NCBI GenBank assembly: GCA_025331565.1 | Contig: JAFREQ010000030.1 | Span: forward strand, 2,666,001-2,730,000 | DNA length: 64,000 nucleotides | Source of the DNA: Holacanthus passer | Lineage: Eukaryota; Chordata; Actinopteri; Pomacanthidae | Direction of reading: 5' to 3' | Shown here: positions 60,301 to 64,000 of the stretch, one piece after another | How the letters are laid out: every line of letters starts with the position of its first letter | Position numbering within the stretch: position 1 is the first letter of the stretch | Made by a program: the position numbers and the translations under genes | Notes under the pieces: model-generated | Told to the model about the DNA's origin: nothing | The model's database searches: none | The model's input: the letters and a program-made list of their open reading frames with translations, nothing else

Positions 60301-60720
60301 ATTTGAATATTTTCCTTTTTTCCGTTTCATACAAGAATTCCTGCCATCTGACGTTGCACAGGACGCACCTTGTCCATCAGAAGCCTGCAAAACTGCCAAC
60401 TTAGCAGCAGATGCAGCTAACTGAGTCTCCAGTTCGATCTGTTCTGTCCTCCTCCTTATCTGTTCCTCCTGTTGCTTCGAAGCCTGCCGTTCCTCGAAAG
60501 CTGCCACACGAGCAACAAGTGCAGCTCTTTCTGCTGCCACTTTGATTTCTGCTGAAGAAGTGGTGCTTGACTTATTACTGGTGTCACTTTTATTTGAATG
60601 TTTACCCACATTGGGAAAACTGGCATTTGAATTAATATCGTCATGATTAACATCGTCAATCTGATAATCATCAGTATCTTCGTTTCAGGCACTTCAGACA
60701 CATGATTTCCATTGCTTGAC
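57345..60720 (-). mobile_element. Degraded BEL/Pao LTR retrotransposon, reverse transcriptase missing
   Basis: On the minus strand, in coding order: a gag-like charged coiled segment (about 60720-60300); a zinc-knuckle region with CFGLCLCFGHISQNC (about 59450-59230); an aspartic-protease-like domain with LIGSNAPEIL and a following TVLGWVINGP (58692-58973); then integrase with the zinc-binding start (about 58335-58150), PPFTNVGVDYFGPMEI and SDNGTNFIGAELREL (57834-58103), AEAILNHRPIT and KGKPALPPGLFE (57577-57765), and a C-terminal remnant down to about 57350. Only some 350 bp separate protease from integrase, so the reverse transcriptase and RNase H region has been lost. Several frame shifts and stops are present. 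I could not identify paired LTRs. Confidence 0.85.
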
Positions 60721-63700
60721 ACCCACTCTTGTGTATTGGCAATAATTCATCACTGAATATCAATTTTGTCTTAAATCATTTCATGTCTTTTTTTTCCCTC
60801 AAGCCACAACAAACCCATTATAGAATCATCCATACACCTTATTTGATCACATAATTAAATGAAACTGTCAAGACTGTCTATAGCATCAAACGTAATAGGA
60901 AGAAACTGGAACAGATTTGAGCTACTTACTCTCTTACTTTCTGGTACTCAAGTCGAGCCTGGATTTCCACCATCTGTGGATGGGACTGACTTTTTCTCTC
61001 CTTTTTTTTTCTCCTCTGGAAGAAACTCAAATAAATGCTGTTGCAATGCACACTGTGGACGGGACAAATAATCAATTGGTAATTACAGGCTGCTATTTAA
61101 GCATGTGGTAGAAAATTGATGGAATGTGTACGTAAACTGCTGCATCATGGTTATGGCCTCTGTTGTACAACCTAAAGGGCTCGCTGTGACTTCTTTGACG
61201 TGCTCGGAGGTTCGGACTGTTTAGCCAGAAAGATTAGAAGACCTTGGGGTGGCTCAATTTCAGATATGCTGGATAGAGACTGGACTCTGCTGTTCACACC
61301 TGATACCTAAGAAGAGCCTGGCACACTCCTCTCCGTGACCTTGTTTTCTTGAGTATGTCTAGCCTGTTGGAAGTGTTTTGGTCAAGCAAAACCAATGCAG
61401 CCACTGTTTATTTCCTCTTGTGCAGCACTTCAATAAATACACTTACTAAGAAATATCAAAATCTATACTAACCTGAAAGTGCAATTTTATTCACCTAAGC
61501 ATTTGAACTGAAAGAACAGTGATTTGTTTTTAAAATATTTGATGCATTTCTTCTTCCTTGTTTTATTCTTCCCATATTACTCTTGAAATTATATGTAATT
61601 AATCTCACAACAGGGTGTAAGTGAACCTTTCCTCTCTTGGTTGTTGTGGCTAACAGAAGTATCTGTCCTGCTCTTTAAACTGTTTACTGAGCATTTCTGG
61701 GTGATAAAATGTGTGGGTCCCTGGAATTCATCTGTGTCTCTATGCATGCATACTAGGATGTGTGTGGGAGGGCAAATGTGTGTGTGTGTGTGTGCCTGTG
61801 TGTATACAAGCTCGTGTATTTACTGAAGCTGCTCTCAGTGAATCCCTCTGTAGTGATCATACATAACAATTCAAATCAGCCATTTTTGCATGTTTTAGAT
61901 CATGTTTTAATGCAAAGGAAATATACAGAACATATACATTATATATACTGTATATTTTCTTACCTTCGAGACTCCCAATGGTTTTAATTTAGCACAAGAA
62001 GAAACTCCAGCAACAAATGCTTGAAACTTGAGCCCGTAATGGTTCAGACTGGCTGCATTTCTTTTTTAAGGTTACATTTTCTCTGGGTTGGGGTGTTGAA
62101 GTACTGGTGGGAAGCTCAGATATCTTACAACTGAAAGTCAGCTGCTGAAATCAATAAGAAGCTGCTCGGATGGTAAGACAAATGCCTTCAAAAATGTTGA
62201 GAAAATCGAGAAAAATGAAAACTTGGTTGTCAGCATGAGTATAAATGCATATGCAATTCTTACGATTGTGTTCCCGTTTATGTCTTGCATTCATGCACTA
62301 ATTTCCATACTCTCATTAAAAGTGGCTCATTTCTATAAACACACAAAACTGAAGAATGGTTACCCAAAGCTCCCTCTGTCTCTCTGTTTTTTCTTGTGGC
62401 TCTCTGTCGGCTCACTGTCTTCTGACTGGCTAAGCTTTGAGATCACCTTTCTGTGATCATTGTACTTACTACTGTGTGTGTGGGCGAGTGAGGGAGGGAT
62501 GGAGACAAAGGGAGAGATAGCATATTTTCTTGTCTGTGTCTTTCCCTTCTTCCTCTTTGCCACCGCTCGGCTTTGATTTCTCCCCCTCTTTCCTCTCTCC
62601 TGTCTTCTTCCACTTGTTTCTTCTCTCAAACCCTCCACAGATACGAAAATACACACACAAACACAAACAACTTCACAGTAACACATACTGTGTGTGCACA
62701 CAGACCGCCGTCCCAGTAGGACGGGACACTGAGACACAAACCAGTAGAGCCCAGTGTGAGCCCAGTCATGGATCACTGGTAATCCCTACAGTGGATCAGT
62801 GCCCCTGTGTGTGTTTGTGTAGACAAATGTGTGAGTTCATGTGTGTGTGGCTTGCTGAACTTTTTGGTTTCAACCATGACTGTGAACACACACAAACACC
62901 TCCACTTCTCCAGCACTTACACGCACAATAGGTATGAGTATCATCCACCTCCCTTGTTGACATTTTCTATTAGTTTAAATGCCAGCATAAACATCTCCAT
63001 TCCTTTTTATAGACACATTCTAACACACAAACACACACACGTACAAACCATCACTCTGCTACTTTACATTCAAATCTTACCTTGGCTGTGCTTGTGATTA
63101 AATTCCTTGTCTCCGAGGAGAGCAGATGCTATTGTTTCCTCCCTTTGGCTGCCATGAACGGAATGAGACTTGAGATCCCCATTCTGGCTCAACCGCTTCA
63201 CAGTTGCACTGCATCTATGAGGCCCGACATGTAGTGGAATGAAACTACAGGGTAATATATGGTTGCCATTACCCCGAGGCCTGCCAGCTTAACCTCTCTC
63301 ATAGATCTCCCAGCAGAATCTCCTCTATGTAGTATTCAGAGTTAAAGCTTGTTCTCTAAGTTGACTTTTGTGAGCGCAGGCGTATGACCGGCTTGCTGCT
63401 CTTATATTCCAGCCTTATTCACATATGTATGAGCATGTGGAAGTTATCTGTCCTGTGTTATGAGTAAAACAATATTTTTTCCTCCCCCACTACCACATAT
63501 GTGCAGCGCTAAAGCCGGCCAACAGGTGGCACTGCAACTCTTTGTTCTCTGCGCGTGTGAGGAGCTGTCCATGGTGCTGAATGTAAATCTCCCTGATCTG
63601 CTGTTGCAAAGGGAGGAAGGGAGAAGAGAGGAGAGAATGGATGGGATTGAGTGAATGTATACAAGAAGAAAAGGATGAGGGAGAACAAGGAAAGGAGGGT

Positions 63701-64000
63701 AGGATTTAAAAGACAGGACAGGGAGGAAGGGGGAAAACGGGAAATTTAGGAGAGGGAGTAGTTAATGGCAAACATGAAAGAAAAACATGATGGGAGTGGG
63801 AGGCGCTAAGAAAGAGAGGAGACAGGGTTTTAAGAAATAAAAGGGTGATCCCAATACAAAGGAAGTGAAGGAGAAAATGCACAAATGAAGGCAGGAATAC
63901 AAAGAAATTGCAGAGGTAAGACACAATCTGAAAGGGCCAAAGCAATAAATCAGACAGAACACAAAAGAGAGAGGGAAAATAGGAGGGAGAGATGTAAAGC
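60721..64000. other. Non-genic right end
   Basis: No gene recognised. A (TG)n tract lies at 61777-61803, a TC-rich patch at 62535-62610, CA tracts at 62645-62670 and 63020-63042, and a purine-rich stretch at 63600-64000. A complex block at 63080-63330 could be noncoding regulatory sequence. The AATAAA at 61430-61440 has no gene attached that I can see; an LTR remnant is possible. Confidence 0.45.

Noticed and set aside
61180..61445. LTR of the BEL/Pao element
   Set aside because: The block has an AATAAA and lies on the correct 5' side, but I found no matching second copy on the other side.
62360..62931. Overlapping ORFs of 138 and 133 codons on opposite strands
   Set aside because: Low-complexity TC-rich and CA-rich sequence, no homology, no splice context.
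1..64000. tRNA, rRNA, known microRNA or CRISPR arrays
   Set aside because: I looked for cloverleaf-type boxes, rRNA signatures and regularly spaced repeats and saw none that I could support. The only spaced repeats are the microsatellites and the three-unit repeat at 46.9-48.3 kb.

Overview
This window is nuclear genomic DNA from a ray-finned (teleost) fish. The evidence is small spliced genes with GT-AG introns of 75 bp to about 2.3 kb, abundant CA/GA microsatellites, and many interspersed repeats of kinds I recognise from fish genomes. These include a TIR-bearing MITE, a tRNA-type SINE, L2/Rex-like LINE pieces and a BEL/Pao element. Nothing is prokaryotic: there are no operons, ribosome binding sites or CRISPR arrays. 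I cannot name the species.

The left third holds three genes. (1) The minus-strand 5' part of an axonemal dynein heavy chain, most likely dnah6, lies at 36-5633. Fifteen coding exons give about 703 N-terminal residues and the gene runs off the left edge. (2) A complete minus-strand sclt1 lies at 7030-20519. Its 21 coding exons total 2058 nt and predict 685 aa, close to the roughly 688 aa I recall for the human protein. (3) A complete plus-strand UPF0462/C4orf33 homologue lies at 21614/21767-24656. The head-to-head sclt1-c4orf33 arrangement matches my recollection of the human 4q28 neighbourhood and supports both identifications. dnah6 (motile cilia) and sclt1 (distal appendages of the mother centriole) are functionally related neighbours.

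From 24.7 to 57.3 kb I find no convincing host gene. It is a gene desert of microsatellites, purine/pyrimidine tracts, old repeats, an L2/Rex-like LINE 3' end at 41.9-43.2 kb, a decayed LINE reverse-transcriptase fragment at 48.7-49.5 kb, and complex AT-rich blocks that could be conserved noncoding elements. A degraded antisense BEL/Pao retrotransposon without a visible reverse transcriptase lies at 57.35-60.72 kb. The last 3.3 kb is non-genic.

The most useful non-routine observations are: an apparent one-base frameshift in a dnah6 exon; a rearranged duplicate of dnah6 exons 5 and 7 upstream of the gene; an RFX X-box at the dnah6 promoter; an in-frame upstream exon giving the C4orf33 homologue a signal-peptide-like start; and a stop-free, multiple-of-three intron in sclt1. 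I found no evidence for a wholly new biological system. Exon borders were read by eye from splice consensus and frame continuity, so an error of one or two bases is possible.
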